Of a DNA stretch of 64,000 nt, positions 27,546 through 36,125 are shown piece after piece. Below the pieces are notes generated by a model. The model saw only the letters and a program-made list of their open reading frames with translations, was not told where the DNA came from and ran no database searches. The stretch is from Nocardioides sp. dk884 (GTDB taxonomy: Bacteria > Actinomycetota > Actinomycetes > Propionibacteriales > Nocardioidaceae). Numbering within the stretch: position 1 is the first letter of the stretch; the number at the start of each line of letters is the position of its first letter. Location: assembly GCF_009557055.1 (NCBI RefSeq), contig NZ_CP045649.1, positions 3,695,501-3,759,500 of the forward strand, written 5' to 3'. The translations under genes and the position numbers were made by a program.

Positions 27546-29078
27546 ATGAAGCGCATCCCCACCCTGGCCGCCGCGGCCTGCCTGGTCCTGCTGAGCGCCT
27601 GCGGAGGCGGTGACGGCGGCTCGGGAGGCGCCGACTCCGGCGACGTCGACACCAGCGCGACCCTGCGCTACGCCGCCTCGGGCGGCGCCACCTCCTTCGA
27701 CCCGCACAAGACGGTGTCCAGCTCGGACTTCCTGGTCCTCAGCTATGCCTACGACCGCCTCGTGCACGTCGACTCCGAGGGCCAGCCGGTGCCCGGCCTG
27801 GCCGAGTCGTGGGAGTTCGCCGAGGACATGTCGACCCTGACGCTGAACCTGCGCCAGGGCGTGGAGTTCCCCGACGGCACCCCGTTCGATGCCAAGGCGG
27901 TCAAGGCCAACCTGGACCGGGCGATGCAGGACGACTCCATCACCGCCGCCCAGCTCGGTGCCGTGGACAGCGTCCGCGTCGTCGACGACGCCACCGTCGA
28001 GCTCGCGCTCGGCGGGCCCGCCGTCCACCTCGTCCTCAGCCTCTCCGACCTGGGCGGGATGATGGTGACCCCCTCGGCGTTCGACGACCCCAAGGCCCTC
28101 GCTCTCGCCCCCGACGGCATCGGCCGCTTCACGCTCGCCGACTCCCAGCCCGGCGCGCGCTACCAGTTCGAGGCCACCGAGAACTACTGGGACGAGGACG
28201 GGCTCAAGCTCGCCGGCTTCGACCTCCAGGTCATCACCGACCCGCAGACCGTGCTGAACGGCGTGGGCTCCGACCAGTTCGACTGCGCCCTGGTCTCCCC
28301 CGCCATGATCGATCCCGCCAGCCAGATCCCCGGCACCAACGTCGAGACCCGCACGGTCCTCACCCAGACGGTGCTGTTCCCCAACCAGACCAAGAGCGAG
28401 TTCGGCGACGTCCGCGTGCGCCAGGCGCTCAACCACGCCATCGACCGCGAGGCCGTCCTCGAGGGTGCACAGGAGGGCCACGGCGAGGCCTCGACCGGGC
28501 TGTTCCCCAGCGACTACTTCGTCCCCAACGACGCGGTGTCCGACCTGATGGCCTACGACCCCGACCGCGCCAAGGAGCTGCTCGCCGAGGCCGGCCTCGA
28601 GGACGGGTTCTCCTTCACCGCGATCACCCTGACCATCCCGCAGTTCGTCACCACCGCGGAGATCATCAAGGAGCAGCTCGCCGCCGTCGGGATCGAGATG
28701 ACGATCAAGGCGCTGCCGCCGGCCGACGCCGGGGTCAGCTTCCTCAACGGTGACAGCGACGCGGTCATCTCCGGGTGGACCGGTCGCCCCGACCCCTCGA
28801 TGCTCCTGACCAACTACTTCGCCGAGGACGCTCCGCAGAACGTCTCCCACGTCGAGCCCGAGGGCTTCACCGACGCGCTCGCGGCCGCCAACGCCGAGGA
28901 GGACACCGAGACCCGCGGCGAGCTCCTCGACGCCGCGCAGCTGACCGTGCTCGAGCACGGCGCCGTCGTCCCGATCACCTTCAACTCCGTCGGCACCGTG
29001 TGCAGCGAGGACGTCGTCGGCTACGAGGCGCCGCTCATCGGCAACAGCGAGTTCCGCGGGGTCGGCATCACCGGCTGA
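27546..29078 (+). CDS. Peptide/nickel-type ABC transporter substrate-binding lipoprotein
   Basis: 510 aa. Signal peptide MKRIPTLAAAACLVLLSAC with lipobox cysteine at residue 19, then a Gly/Asp/Ser linker. The mature part is an SBP_bac_5 protein: SFDPHKTVSSSDFLVLSYAY, then DRLVH; LNLRQGVEFPDGTPFDAKAV; and VISGWTGRPDPSMLLTNYF near the C-terminus. GAGGAG lies 13 bases before the ATG. First gene of a five-gene operon with two permeases and two ATPases. The closing VVPITFNSVGTVCSEDVVGY is typical of binders of modified amino acids, glutathione-like peptides or aromatic compounds; the ligand is not determined. Confidence 0.92.
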   Translation: MKRIPTLAAAACLVLLSACGGGDGGSGGADSGDVDTSATLRYAASGGATSFDPHKTVSSSDFLVLSYAYDRLVHVDSEGQPVPGLAESWEFAEDMSTLTLNLRQGVEFPDGTPFDAKAVKANLDRAMQDDSITAAQLGAVDSVRVVDDATVELALGGPAVHLVLSLSDLGGMMVTPSAFDDPKALALAPDGIGRFTLADSQPGARYQFEATENYWDEDGLKLAGFDLQVITDPQTVLNGVGSDQFDCALVSPAMIDPASQIPGTNVETRTVLTQTVLFPNQTKSEFGDVRVRQALNHAIDREAVLEGAQEGHGEASTGLFPSDYFVPNDAVSDLMAYDPDRAKELLAEAGLEDGFSFTAITLTIPQFVTTAEIIKEQLAAVGIEMTIKALPPADAGVSFLNGDSDAVISGWTGRPDPSMLLTNYFAEDAPQNVSHVEPEGFTDALAAANAEEDTETRGELLDAAQLTVLEHGAVVPITFNSVGTVCSEDVVGYEAPLIGNSEFRGVGITG

Positions 29079-29116
29079 CCGTCCCCCCTCCCGCACATCT
29101 CGACATAGGAGCTCAC

Positions 29117-30091
29117 ATGGGCACGGCGAGCGCCGCGACCGCGCGGGTGCTGCCCCTGGTGGGGCGGCGTCTGCTCCTGCTGATCCCGCTGATGGGCATC
29201 GTCACCCTGGCGACCTTCAGCCTGGTCTTCCTGATCCCCGGCGACCCGGCCCACCGGATCGCCGGCGAGGGCGCGAGCCCCGAGCAGATCGCCGCGGTCC
29301 GGGCCAACCTGGGGCTGGACCGCCCGGCGTACGAGCAGTTCTTCTCGTTCGTCGGCGGTCTGCTCCAGGGCGACCTGGGCACCAGCTACACCTTCAGCAC
29401 CCCGGTGCTGGACATGATCCTCACCCGGATGCCGGTCACGGTCTCGCTGACCGCGGTGGCGATGGTGTTCGCGCTGCTCATCGGCATCCCGGCCGGTGTG
29501 CTGGCCGGGCGCCGCGCCGGGCGCTGGCAGGACCGGGTGGTCACCGTGAGCAGCACCGTCGGCCTGGCCACCCCGAACTTCGTGCTCGGGCTGCTGCTGG
29601 CGCTGGTGATCGGGATCAACCTGGCCTGGCTGCCGGCCACCGGCTACGCGCCGATGTCCGAGGGGCTGTGGACCTGGCTGCGGCACCTGCTGCTGCCCGG
29701 CATCGCCCTCGGCGTCGTCGCCGCCGCCGAGATCGCCCGCCAGCTGCGCGCCTCGTTGTCCGACGTACTGCGCCAGGACTACGTCCGCACCGCCGTCGCC
29801 AAGGGCATGCTCCCGCGCACGGTCGTGTGGAAGCACGCCCTCAAGAACGCCCTGATGCCGGTGATCACCGTGATCGGCATCCAGGTCGGCTACCTGCTCG
29901 GCGGCACCGCGGTGGTCGAGACCGTCTTCGGCATCAAGGGCCTCGGCGACTTCGCCGTGCAGTCCGTGCTCGCCGGCGACCTGCCCGCGATCCAGGGGAT
30001 GGTGGTCTTCGCGGTCGCCATCACCGTGCTGGCCAGCCTGGTCGTCGACATCACCTACGGCTACCTCAACCCCCGTGGAGAGGCACACTGA
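29117..30091 (+). CDS. Peptide-type ABC transporter permease, DppB-like
   Basis: 324 aa with an N-terminal membrane span (RRLLLLIPLMGIVTLATFSL), a large external loop containing LIPGDPAHRIAGEGASPEQI, and five more spans. The cytoplasmic coupling loop reads QDYVRTAVAKGMLPRTVVWK, the DppB-type EAA equivalent. TAGGAG precedes the ATG by six bases. Its stop overlaps the start of the second permease by one base (TGATG). Confidence 0.92.
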   Translation: MGTASAATARVLPLVGRRLLLLIPLMGIVTLATFSLVFLIPGDPAHRIAGEGASPEQIAAVRANLGLDRPAYEQFFSFVGGLLQGDLGTSYTFSTPVLDMILTRMPVTVSLTAVAMVFALLIGIPAGVLAGRRAGRWQDRVVTVSSTVGLATPNFVLGLLLALVIGINLAWLPATGYAPMSEGLWTWLRHLLLPGIALGVVAAAEIARQLRASLSDVLRQDYVRTAVAKGMLPRTVVWKHALKNALMPVITVIGIQVGYLLGGTAVVETVFGIKGLGDFAVQSVLAGDLPAIQGMVVFAVAITVLASLVVDITYGYLNPRGEAH

Positions 30092-31020
30092 TGTCGCTCG
30101 TGCCCACCCCCGAGATCCCGCCCGTCGTCGACGTCGCTGGTCCCGACACGACCGAGGCCGGGGCACCGCGCCACGAGTCGCCGCGGCGGCGGTTCCTGCG
30201 CCGCTTCACCGGTCCGTGGACCTCGCGCGCGGCGCTGCTGGTCGTGGCCGTGTGGCTGTTCGTGGCGGTCACGGCGACCTGGCTCGCGCCGCACGACCCC
30301 GTCGTGCAGGACCTCACCGCACGCCGCCTGCCGCCGCTGTCGCCGGACCACCTGCTCGGCACCGACAGCCTCGGGCGCGACACCCTCTCGCGACTGATGT
30401 ACGGCGCGCGCGTGGCCGCGCAGGCCGCGGCCATCTCCGTGCTCGTCGGCCTCACGTTCGGCGTACCGCCGGCGCTGCTGGCCGGGCTGCTGCGCGGCCC
30501 CTGGGATGCGGTCTTCTCCCGGATCGCCGACGCCCTGCTCAGCTTCCCGCCGCTGCTGCTGGCGCTCGCGATCGTCGGCGTGATGGGTCCCAACCTCACC
30601 AACGCGATGCTGGCCATCGGGATCGTGTTCATCCCCCGCTTCTTCCGGGTGGTGCGCGCCGCGACCCTGGCGGTGCGCGAGGAGACCTTCATCGAGGCCT
30701 CCCGCAGCATCGGCACGCCCACCTCGTGGGTGCTGCGCCGCCACGTGCTGCCCAACGTGGTCTCGCCGCTCGCGGTGCAGATCAGCCTCGCGCTCGGCTT
30801 CGCGATCCTCGCGGAGTCCTCGCTGAGCTTCCTGGGCCTCGGCGTCCAGGCGCCCGAGGCGAGCTGGGGAAGCATGCTGTCCGAGGGCCGCGCGGCGTGG
30901 TTCTACACCCCGTGGCCCATCATCGTGCCGGCCACCGCCGTGGTGGCCTGCGTGCTGGCCTGCAACGTGCTCGGCGATTCGATGGCCGACTCGGTCGGCC
31001 GCGAGAGGACCAGGGCCTGA
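30091..31020 (+). CDS. Peptide-type ABC transporter permease, DppC-like
   Basis: 309 aa: a cytoplasmic N-terminal region rich in arginine, a first span near residue 50, the LLGTDSLGRDTLSRLMYGAR signature of DppC-type subunits around residue 88, and the coupling loop ETFIEASRSIGTPTSWVLRR. Five further spans follow. It heterodimerises with the DppB-like subunit to form the channel and is translated from overlapping TGATG. Confidence 0.92.
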   Translation: MSLVPTPEIPPVVDVAGPDTTEAGAPRHESPRRRFLRRFTGPWTSRAALLVVAVWLFVAVTATWLAPHDPVVQDLTARRLPPLSPDHLLGTDSLGRDTLSRLMYGARVAAQAAAISVLVGLTFGVPPALLAGLLRGPWDAVFSRIADALLSFPPLLLALAIVGVMGPNLTNAMLAIGIVFIPRFFRVVRAATLAVREETFIEASRSIGTPTSWVLRRHVLPNVVSPLAVQISLALGFAILAESSLSFLGLGVQAPEASWGSMLSEGRAAWFYTPWPIIVPATAVVACVLACNVLGDSMADSVGRERTRA

Positions 31021-31021
31021 C

Positions 31022-32065
31022 ATGACCCTCCACCCCACATCCGACCCCACCCCGGCCCCGACGCCGGCCGCCGCGCCGCTGCTCTCGGTGCGCGACCTGA
31101 CGGTGGAGTTCGCCGTCCGCGGCGCCTGGAACCCCGTCGTCAGCGACGTGTCCTTCGACGTCGGCGCCGGCCAGGTCGTCGCCCTCGTCGGCGAGTCCGG
31201 CTCCGGCAAGTCCGTGACCTGCTTCTCCACGCTGCGCCTGATCGACGCCCAGAACGGGCGGATCAGCTCGGGTCAGGTGCTCCTCGAGGGCCGCGACCTG
31301 CTCACGCTCAGCGAGCGCGAGATGGCCGACGTGCGCGGCAACGAGGTCGCGATGATCTTCCAGGAGCCGATGACGAGCCTGAACCCGGCGTACACCGTCG
31401 GCTCGCAGATCGCCGAGGTGGTCCGCCGCCATCGCGGCGCCAGCCGGGCCGAGGGCAGGCGCCGGGCGGCCGAGGTGCTCGACCTGGTCGGCATCCCGCG
31501 CGCGGCGTCGCGACTCGACGACTACCCGCACCAGTTCTCCGGCGGCATGCGCCAGCGGGTGATGATCGCGATGGCGCTGGCCACCGAGCCGAAGCTGCTG
31601 ATCGCCGACGAGCCGACCACCGCGCTCGACGTCACCATCCAGGCGCAGGTCCTCGACCTGGTCCGCAGCTTCGCCCGCGACCTCGACATGGGCGTCCTGC
31701 TGGTCACCCACGACCTCGGCGTCGTCGCCGAGGCCTGCGACGACGTCGTGGTGATGTACGCCGGGCAGGTGGTCGAGCACGCCGAGCTCTTCGACCTCTT
31801 CGACCGGCCGCGCCACCCCTACACCTCCGGGCTGATGCACTCGCTGCCGCGCGTGGACGGGGTGGGTGGCATGGAGGTCATCCCCGGCACCCCTCCCCTG
31901 CCCACCAGCTTCCCGACCGGGTGCCGGTTCGGGCCGAGGTGCCGCTTCGCCGAGGCGGCCTGCCACGTCGCACCGATCCCGCTGACCCCTCGTCCCACCG
32001 GTGGCACCGACCGCTGCCGGCGTGCCGACGAGCTGGACCTGACCCCCGCCGGGAGGCGCGCATGA
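31022..32065 (+). CDS. Peptide-type ABC transporter ATPase, DppD-like
   Basis: 347 aa. Walker A GESGSGKS near residue 58, Q-loop [17 protein letters not shown], signature [16 protein letters not shown], Walker [14 protein letters not shown]-loop VTHDLG. The C-terminal oligopeptide/dipeptide extension carries cysteines ([15 protein letters not shown]), typical of DppD/OppD proteins, some of which bind an iron-sulfur cluster there. It starts one base after the second permease's stop and overlaps the next ATPase by ATGA. Confidence 0.92.
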   Translation: MTLHPTSDPTPAPTPAAAPLLSVRDLTVEFAVRGAWNPVVSDVSFDVGAGQVVALVGESGSGKSVTCFSTLRLIDAQNGRISSGQVLLEGRDLLTLSEREMADVRGNEVAMIFQEPMTSLNPAYTVGSQIAEVVRRHRGASRAEGRRRAAEVLDLVGIPRAASRLDDYPHQFSGGMRQRVMIAMALATEPKLLIADEPTTALDVTIQAQVLDLVRSFARDLDMGVLLVTHDLGVVAEACDDVVVMYAGQVVEHAELFDLFDRPRHPYTSGLMHSLPRVDGVGGMEVIPGTPPLPTSFPTGCRFGPRCRFAEAACHVAPIPLTPRPTGGTDRCRRADELDLTPAGRRA

Positions 32066-33057
32066 GCACCCCAGCCCCGCTCCTCGACGTACGCGGCCTG
32101 CAGGTCGAGTACCGCTCCCGCGGGCGGCGTACGGTCGCCGCGGTGCGCAGCGTCGACCTCCAGGTGGCCGCCGGCGAGGTGGTCGCGCTGGTCGGCGAGT
32201 CCGGATCCGGCAAGTCCAGCGCGGTGCGCGGCATCATGCAGCTCATCCGCCCCGCCGCCGGCGAGGTCCGCTTCGACGGCCAGGACCTCACCACGCTGGG
32301 GCGCAAGGAGCTGCGCCGCGCACGCCGCGACATGCAGATGGTCTTCCAGGACCCCTTCTCCTCCCTCGACCCCGCGATGACGGTGGCCGAGATCATCGCC
32401 GAGCCGCTGATCGTGCACACCGACCAGGACCGCCGGCAGCGCCGCGCCAGCGTCGTGGAGATGCTCGAGCTGGTCGGGCTGCGCCGCGAGCACGCCGACC
32501 GCTACCCGCACGAGTTCTCCGGCGGGCAGCGCCAGCGGATCGCGATCGCCCGGGCCCTGGTGCTGCGCCCGCGGCTGGTGATCGCCGACGAGGCGGTCAG
32601 TGCCCTGGACGTGTCCAGCCAGAACCAGGTGCTCCAGCTGCTGCAGAGCCTGATCGCCGAGCTCGGCATCGCCTGCCTGTTCATCACCCACGACCTCGCG
32701 GTGGTGCGCAGCATCGCCGACCGGGTGGCGGTGATGTACCTCGGCCGGCTGGTGGAGCAGCAGCCCACCGAGGACCTGTTCAACTCCCCCGAGCACCCCT
32801 ACACCCAGGCGCTGCTCTCCGCGGCGCTGGTCGCGGACCCGCGGGTGCAGCGCGCCCGGCAGCGCACCCGCCTCGAGGGCGAGCTGCCCGACCCGAGCAA
32901 CCCGCCCGCGGGCTGCGTGTTCAGCACCCGCTGTCCCGCGGCGATCGACGTGTGCCACGTCGAGATGCCCGAGCTGCTGCCGCTGGCCGACGGCGGCCGG
33001 GTGGCCTGCCACCTCGTCGAGACCGCGCCCGCGGCTCCCGGCATCGCCGTCACCTGA
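32062..33057 (+). CDS. Peptide-type ABC transporter ATPase, DppF-like
   Basis: 331 aa. Walker [11 protein letters not shown]-loop MVFQDPFSSLDPAMTVAE, signature FSGGQRQRIAIARAL, Walker B LVIADEAVSALD (the DEAVSALD form common in DppF partners), and H-loop ITHDLAVV. The C-terminal extension has CVFSTRCPAAIDVCH cysteines. It forms the heterodimeric motor with the DppD-like protein. Last gene of the transporter proper; the following SnoaL-like gene begins 38 bp later with its own RBS and may be read through. Confidence 0.92.
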   Translation: MSTPAPLLDVRGLQVEYRSRGRRTVAAVRSVDLQVAAGEVVALVGESGSGKSSAVRGIMQLIRPAAGEVRFDGQDLTTLGRKELRRARRDMQMVFQDPFSSLDPAMTVAEIIAEPLIVHTDQDRRQRRASVVEMLELVGLRREHADRYPHEFSGGQRQRIAIARALVLRPRLVIADEAVSALDVSSQNQVLQLLQSLIAELGIACLFITHDLAVVRSIADRVAVMYLGRLVEQQPTEDLFNSPEHPYTQALLSAALVADPRVQRARQRTRLEGELPDPSNPPAGCVFSTRCPAAIDVCHVEMPELLPLADGGRVACHLVETAPAAPGIAVT

Positions 33058-33095
33058 CGTCGTCGTACCGCACCACCGAACCGAGAGGAACCACC

Positions 33096-33590
33096 GTGTC
33101 GCTCACCGTGGAGCAGCGTCTCGCCCGCCTCGAGGCGATCGAGGCCATCAAGGCGCTCAAGCACCGCTACCTGAGGGCGTGTGACCTCAAGCAGCCCGAG
33201 GTGTTCCGCGAGTGCTTCGTGGCCCGCGGGGCCTCGATCGACTACGGCCCGGCGCTGGGCAAGTTCGACGACGCCGACGGGATCGCGGAGGTCTACCGGA
33301 ACCTGGCGCTGGCCCGCCACGACGGGGACTACGTGGTGCTCGACATGCACCACGCGCTGCACCCGGACATCGAGATCCTCTCCGAGACCGAGGCGCGCGG
33401 GGCGTGGACGCTGCGCTTCCGCCAGGTGGACCGGGTGGCGCGCACCGAGCGGGTGAGCGCGATCGAGTACGACGACCGCTACGAGGTCGAGGACGGCGCG
33501 TGGCGGATCCGCTCGTGCCACGTGCGGATGCTCTGGTCGCTGTCGACCCCGCTGCCCGAGGGCGCCGTGATCATGGAGACCCTGTCGTGA
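33096..33590 (+). CDS. SnoaL-like / nuclear transport factor 2-like protein
   Basis: 164 aa from GTG 33096, with GAGAGGAA nine bases upstream. The N-terminal helix (RLARLEAIEAIKALKHRYLR) and the conical beta fold pattern (YVVLDMHHALHPDIEIL, then EARGAWTLRFRQVDR) match SnoaL_4-type domains, which include polyketide cyclases, steroid isomerases and dehydratases such as scytalone dehydratase. Its stop overlaps the SDR start (GTGA). The SnoaL-SDR couple behind an importer suggests catabolism of the imported compound. Catalytic residues cannot be assigned with confidence. Confidence 0.8.
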   Translation: MSLTVEQRLARLEAIEAIKALKHRYLRACDLKQPEVFRECFVARGASIDYGPALGKFDDADGIAEVYRNLALARHDGDYVVLDMHHALHPDIEILSETEARGAWTLRFRQVDRVARTERVSAIEYDDRYEVEDGAWRIRSCHVRMLWSLSTPLPEGAVIMETLS

Positions 33591-34423
33591 GCGGGCCGCG
33601 CGTCGCGCTGGTGACCGGCGGCAGCAAGGGCGTCGGGCAGGGCATCGCGGTCGGGCTGGCCGAGGCCGGCTGGACCGTCCACGTGTCCGGGCGTGACGAG
33701 TCGCGGCTCGCGACCACGGTGAAGCGGGTCGAGCAGGCCGGTGGCCGCGGACGGGCGTGGCGCTGCGAGCACACCGACGACGCCGACGTGGAGCGCCTGG
33801 TCGCCGAGGTCGCCGCGGACGGCGGGCGCCTGGACCTGCTGGTCAACAACGCCTGGGCCGGTCCGGCGATGAACCACGTGCGCCCCGAGCGGTTCTGGGA
33901 GCGCCCGCTCTCGGACTGGGACACCCTGATCGGGGTCGGGCTGCGCGCCCACTTCGTCGCGATGCGCGCCGCCGCCCCGGTGATGATCGCGCAGGGCAAC
34001 GGCCTGGTCGTGAACATCTCCTCGGTGGGTGCCCGCGCCTATCTGCACTCCACGCTCTACGGGATGTCGAAGGCCGCGCTCGACAAGATGACCCACGACG
34101 CCGCCCTCGAGCTGCGCGGCGAGGGCGTCACCGTGCTGTCGCTGTGGCCCGGCCTGGTCCGCACCGAGCAGCTGCTCGCCAGCGGGGTGCGTGACATCGC
34201 CGGCGTACCGGTCTCCGACGCCGAGACCCCCGAGCTCCAGGGCCGCGTCCTCGCCGCCCTCGCCGCCGACCCGCAGCTGCACCGCCGTACCGGCTCGGCG
34301 CTGATCAGCGCCGAGCTCGCCGAGGAGTACGGCGTGGTCGAGCCCGACGGCGGGCGCCCGGTGTCGCCGCGCCTGATGTTCGGCGGCGGGCCGGTGTTCC
34401 CCGAGCTGCCGCCGGTGGGGTGA
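33587..34423 (+). CDS. Short-chain dehydrogenase/reductase (DHRS1-like length)
   Basis: 278 aa from GTG 33587, overlapping the SnoaL-like stop. NAD(P) motif TGGSKGVGQG at residues 9-18, LVNNAW (an NNAG variant), catalytic Ser in NISSVG and Y-x-x-x-K in YGMSKAALDK. The long C-terminal part beyond the active site (TEQLLASGVRDIAGVPVSD onward) resembles DHRS1-type SDRs. A damaged copy of its 3' end occurs at 35879-35962, and a family D inverted repeat follows both copies. Confidence 0.88.
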   Translation: MSGPRVALVTGGSKGVGQGIAVGLAEAGWTVHVSGRDESRLATTVKRVEQAGGRGRAWRCEHTDDADVERLVAEVAADGGRLDLLVNNAWAGPAMNHVRPERFWERPLSDWDTLIGVGLRAHFVAMRAAAPVMIAQGNGLVVNISSVGARAYLHSTLYGMSKAALDKMTHDAALELRGEGVTVLSLWPGLVRTEQLLASGVRDIAGVPVSDAETPELQGRVLAALAADPQLHRRTGSALISAELAEEYGVVEPDGGRPVSPRLMFGGGPVFPELPPVG

Positions 34424-34481
34424 GAGCCCCGCCTCCCGCAGCGGCGAAGTAGTCCGGGGAGGGTCCTGCGGGGCCCCGGGG

Positions 34482-34575
34482 GCTCGGTGTTTTTCCGCGC
34501 AATTGCTGGGAAAAGCACCGCCCCGGTCGCGATTCAGGTGTCAATCCCAGCAATTGCGCGGAAATGCGCACCCCG
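34482..34575. repeat. Family D inverted repeat, copy 1
   Basis: Perfect 19-bp arms: TTTCCGCGCAATTGCTGGG at 34492-34510 and its complement at 34546-34564, with a 35-nt loop holding CACCGCCCC and GATTCAGG. Flanked by GCTCGGTGT on the left. It lies in a convergent region behind the SDR. Confidence 0.85.
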
Positions 34576-34592
34576 CGGGCCCAGACTCCTGC

Positions 34593-34620
34593 CGTCGGTG
34601 GGGTGAACGCCCCACCGACG
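34593..34620. terminator. Hairpin between convergent SDR and reductase genes
   Basis: CGTCGGTGGGG pairs perfectly with CCCCACCGACG (11 bp) around a 6-nt loop. It lies between repeats D1 and C1. Confidence 0.6.
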
Positions 34621-34622
34621 AA

Positions 34623-34682
34623 GTAGTCCGACACACCAGGGTCGTGAATCACGCGTACGACGACCCTGGTGTGGCGGACTAC
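34623..34682. repeat. Family C palindrome, copy 1 (60 nt)
   Basis: 23-bp arms beginning GTAGTCCGACACACCAGGGT with one mismatch and a 14-nt centre. The core AGTCCG-CACACCA is shared with four other 60-nt copies in the window. Confidence 0.85.
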
Positions 34683-34745
34683 CTGCTTCGCGGCGCACAC
34701 CCGGGCCGCTGCCGGGTGCCGCCCGAGGGCCCGGATCGGGGCGAG

Positions 34746-35831
34746 CTACTGGGGCGCGGGCACGACCCGCTCCTCCTCGAGCCGGTCGAACAGCTCGAGG
34801 AAGCAGGCGAGTGTCGAGCGGTGGCCGGTGAACCCGGCGGCCCGGCTCCGGGCCAGGTCGGTGAAGCACTCCAGGTCACGGCCGAGGTCGCCGTCGGTGT
34901 GCCACCACGACGCGACCCGGTCCAGGTCGTGCTCGCGCAGCTGCTCGCGTGCGGCCAGCTTGGCCCACACCGGTGCGGCACCGGCCATCTGCTCCTCGAG
35001 GGGGCGCGGGGCGCCGTCGTACCCCACGGGGCGGACGCCGAGGCGCTCCGCGAGGCGCGGCCACATCCAGCGCCACCGGAAGACGTCCCCGTTGGCGACG
35101 TTGAAGGCGGTGTCGGCGGCGGCGGGCGTGATGGCGGCCCAGTGCATCTGCTCGGCGAGCAACCCCGCGTCGGTCATGTCGGTCACGCCGTTCCACTGGG
35201 TCTCGGACCCCGGGAACACGAAGGGCAGCCCCTCCTCGCGGCAGACCGCGGCCTGCGCGGCGAGCGTCTGGCCCATGTTCATCGCGTTGCCCAGGGCGTA
35301 GCCGATGATCGTGTGGGCCCGGTGGACGCTCCAGGTGAAGCGGTCGCGCTCGGCGGCCGCGAAGAGCTCGTCCTCCTGCGCGTAGTAGAAGTTCGGGTAC
35401 GGCAGCCGGTCCTCGTCCTCGTGGAACGGCGTGTCCGGGACGTTGCCCTCGCCGTACGCCTCGAACGGGCCGAGGTAGTGCTTGAGCCCCGTCAGCAGCG
35501 CGACGTGACGCACCGACCCCGCGGGGCGCACGGCCTCCAGGACGTCGCGGACCATCGCGCCGTTGACCCGGATGTTCTCCGCCTCGGTCTCCTGACGGGC
35601 CCAGGCGGTGATGAAGACGTGCGTCGGTCGGTGCCCGGCGAGGGCGTCGCGGAGGCCGGCGGCGTCGGTCAGGTCGGCCTGGACGGGTACGACGCCACCG
35701 ACGTCGCTCGCGGCGCGTCGCGACAGGCCGAGGACTTCCCAGCCCGCGTCGATGAGGAGGCGGGACAGGGCGTGCCCGGCGATGCCGGTGGCGCCGACGA
35801 CCAGGGCGGTGTTCGGGGTGGGGGAGCTCAT
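34746..35831 (-). CDS. PRISE-type NAD(P)-dependent reductase (progesterone 5-beta-reductase/iridoid synthase-like SDR)
   Basis: 361 aa atypical SDR. The N-terminal glycine motif VVGATGIAGHALSRLL (residues 11-26) binds NADP. LTGLKHYLGPFEAYG and PNFYYAQEDELFAA correspond to the PRISE active-site lysine and tyrosine regions (TGxKHY and the FYY-QED motif). WSVHRAHTIIGYALGNAMNM and WPRLAERLGV complete the family pattern. These enzymes reduce enones such as steroids or terpenoid aldehydes. There is no normal Shine-Dalgarno spacing: GGAGGG touches the ATG, and TAACCT 8 bp upstream suggests an almost leaderless mRNA. The gene sits between two copies of the SDR-tail/family D segment. Confidence 0.87.
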   Translation of the reverse strand: MSSPTPNTALVVGATGIAGHALSRLLIDAGWEVLGLSRRAASDVGGVVPVQADLTDAAGLRDALAGHRPTHVFITAWARQETEAENIRVNGAMVRDVLEAVRPAGSVRHVALLTGLKHYLGPFEAYGEGNVPDTPFHEDEDRLPYPNFYYAQEDELFAAAERDRFTWSVHRAHTIIGYALGNAMNMGQTLAAQAAVCREEGLPFVFPGSETQWNGVTDMTDAGLLAEQMHWAAITPAAADTAFNVANGDVFRWRWMWPRLAERLGVRPVGYDGAPRPLEEQMAGAAPVWAKLAAREQLREHDLDRVASWWHTDGDLGRDLECFTDLARSRAAGFTGHRSTLACFLELFDRLEEERVVPAPQ

Positions 35832-35838
35832 CCCTCCG

Positions 35839-35844
35839 AGGTTA
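35839..35844 (-). promoter_or_regulatory. Likely -10 element (TAACCT) of the PRISE gene
   Basis: On the minus strand TAACCT fits TANNNT and ends 8 bases before ATG 35831, predicting a leaderless or near-leaderless transcript. Confidence 0.5.
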
Positions 35845-35878
35845 GGCAGTGCGCACAACGCGGCATCGCCGGCGTACG

Positions 35879-35962
35879 GTGGCCGACGCCGAGACCCCCG
35901 AGCTGCAGGGCCGCGTCCTCGCCGCTCTCGCCGAGGAGTACGGCGTCGTCGAGCCCGGATCC
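35879..35962 (+). pseudogene. Truncated, internally deleted copy of an SDR 3' end
   Basis: The DNA encodes DAETPELQGRVLAALAEEYG-VVEP, nearly identical to the C-terminal part of the intact SDR at 33587-34423 (DAETPELQGRVLAAL... LAEEYGVVEP). The 23 or so codons between the two CTCGCCG direct repeats of the parent are missing, so it looks like a slippage or recombination deletion. No start, cofactor site or active site remains, and the sequence diverges after GAGCCCGGATCC. Confidence 0.8.
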
Positions 35963-36054
35963 GCATGTAACGCGGGGTTATTGCCGCTCCACACGCGTTG
36001 TACGACGGGGGAAGCGTCAACAGTCCGGTGGAAGCTCCCGCGGGGCGCGGGGCT

Positions 36055-36098
36055 CGGTGTCTTTCGGCGCAATTGCGCCGAAAAGCACCGCCCCGGCA
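36055..36098. repeat. Family D inverted repeat, copy 2, left part (split by IS30)
   Basis: CGGTGTCTTTCGGCGCAATT... with a perfect 20-nt palindrome TTCGGCGCAATTGCGCCGAA at 36063-36082, followed by AAAAGCACCGCCCCGG as in copy 1. The element then stops at the IS left end and continues at 37360. Confidence 0.8.
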
Positions 36099-36100
36099 GG

Positions 36101-36125
36101 GCGGGCTCAGGTGGTCGGTGCAACA
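36101..36125 (+). repeat. IS30 left terminal inverted repeat
   Basis: GCGGGCTCAGGTGGTCGGTG plus CAACA; matches the complement of the right end at 22 of 25 positions. Its inner part runs into the transposase C-terminal codons (stop at 36107). Confidence 0.85.
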
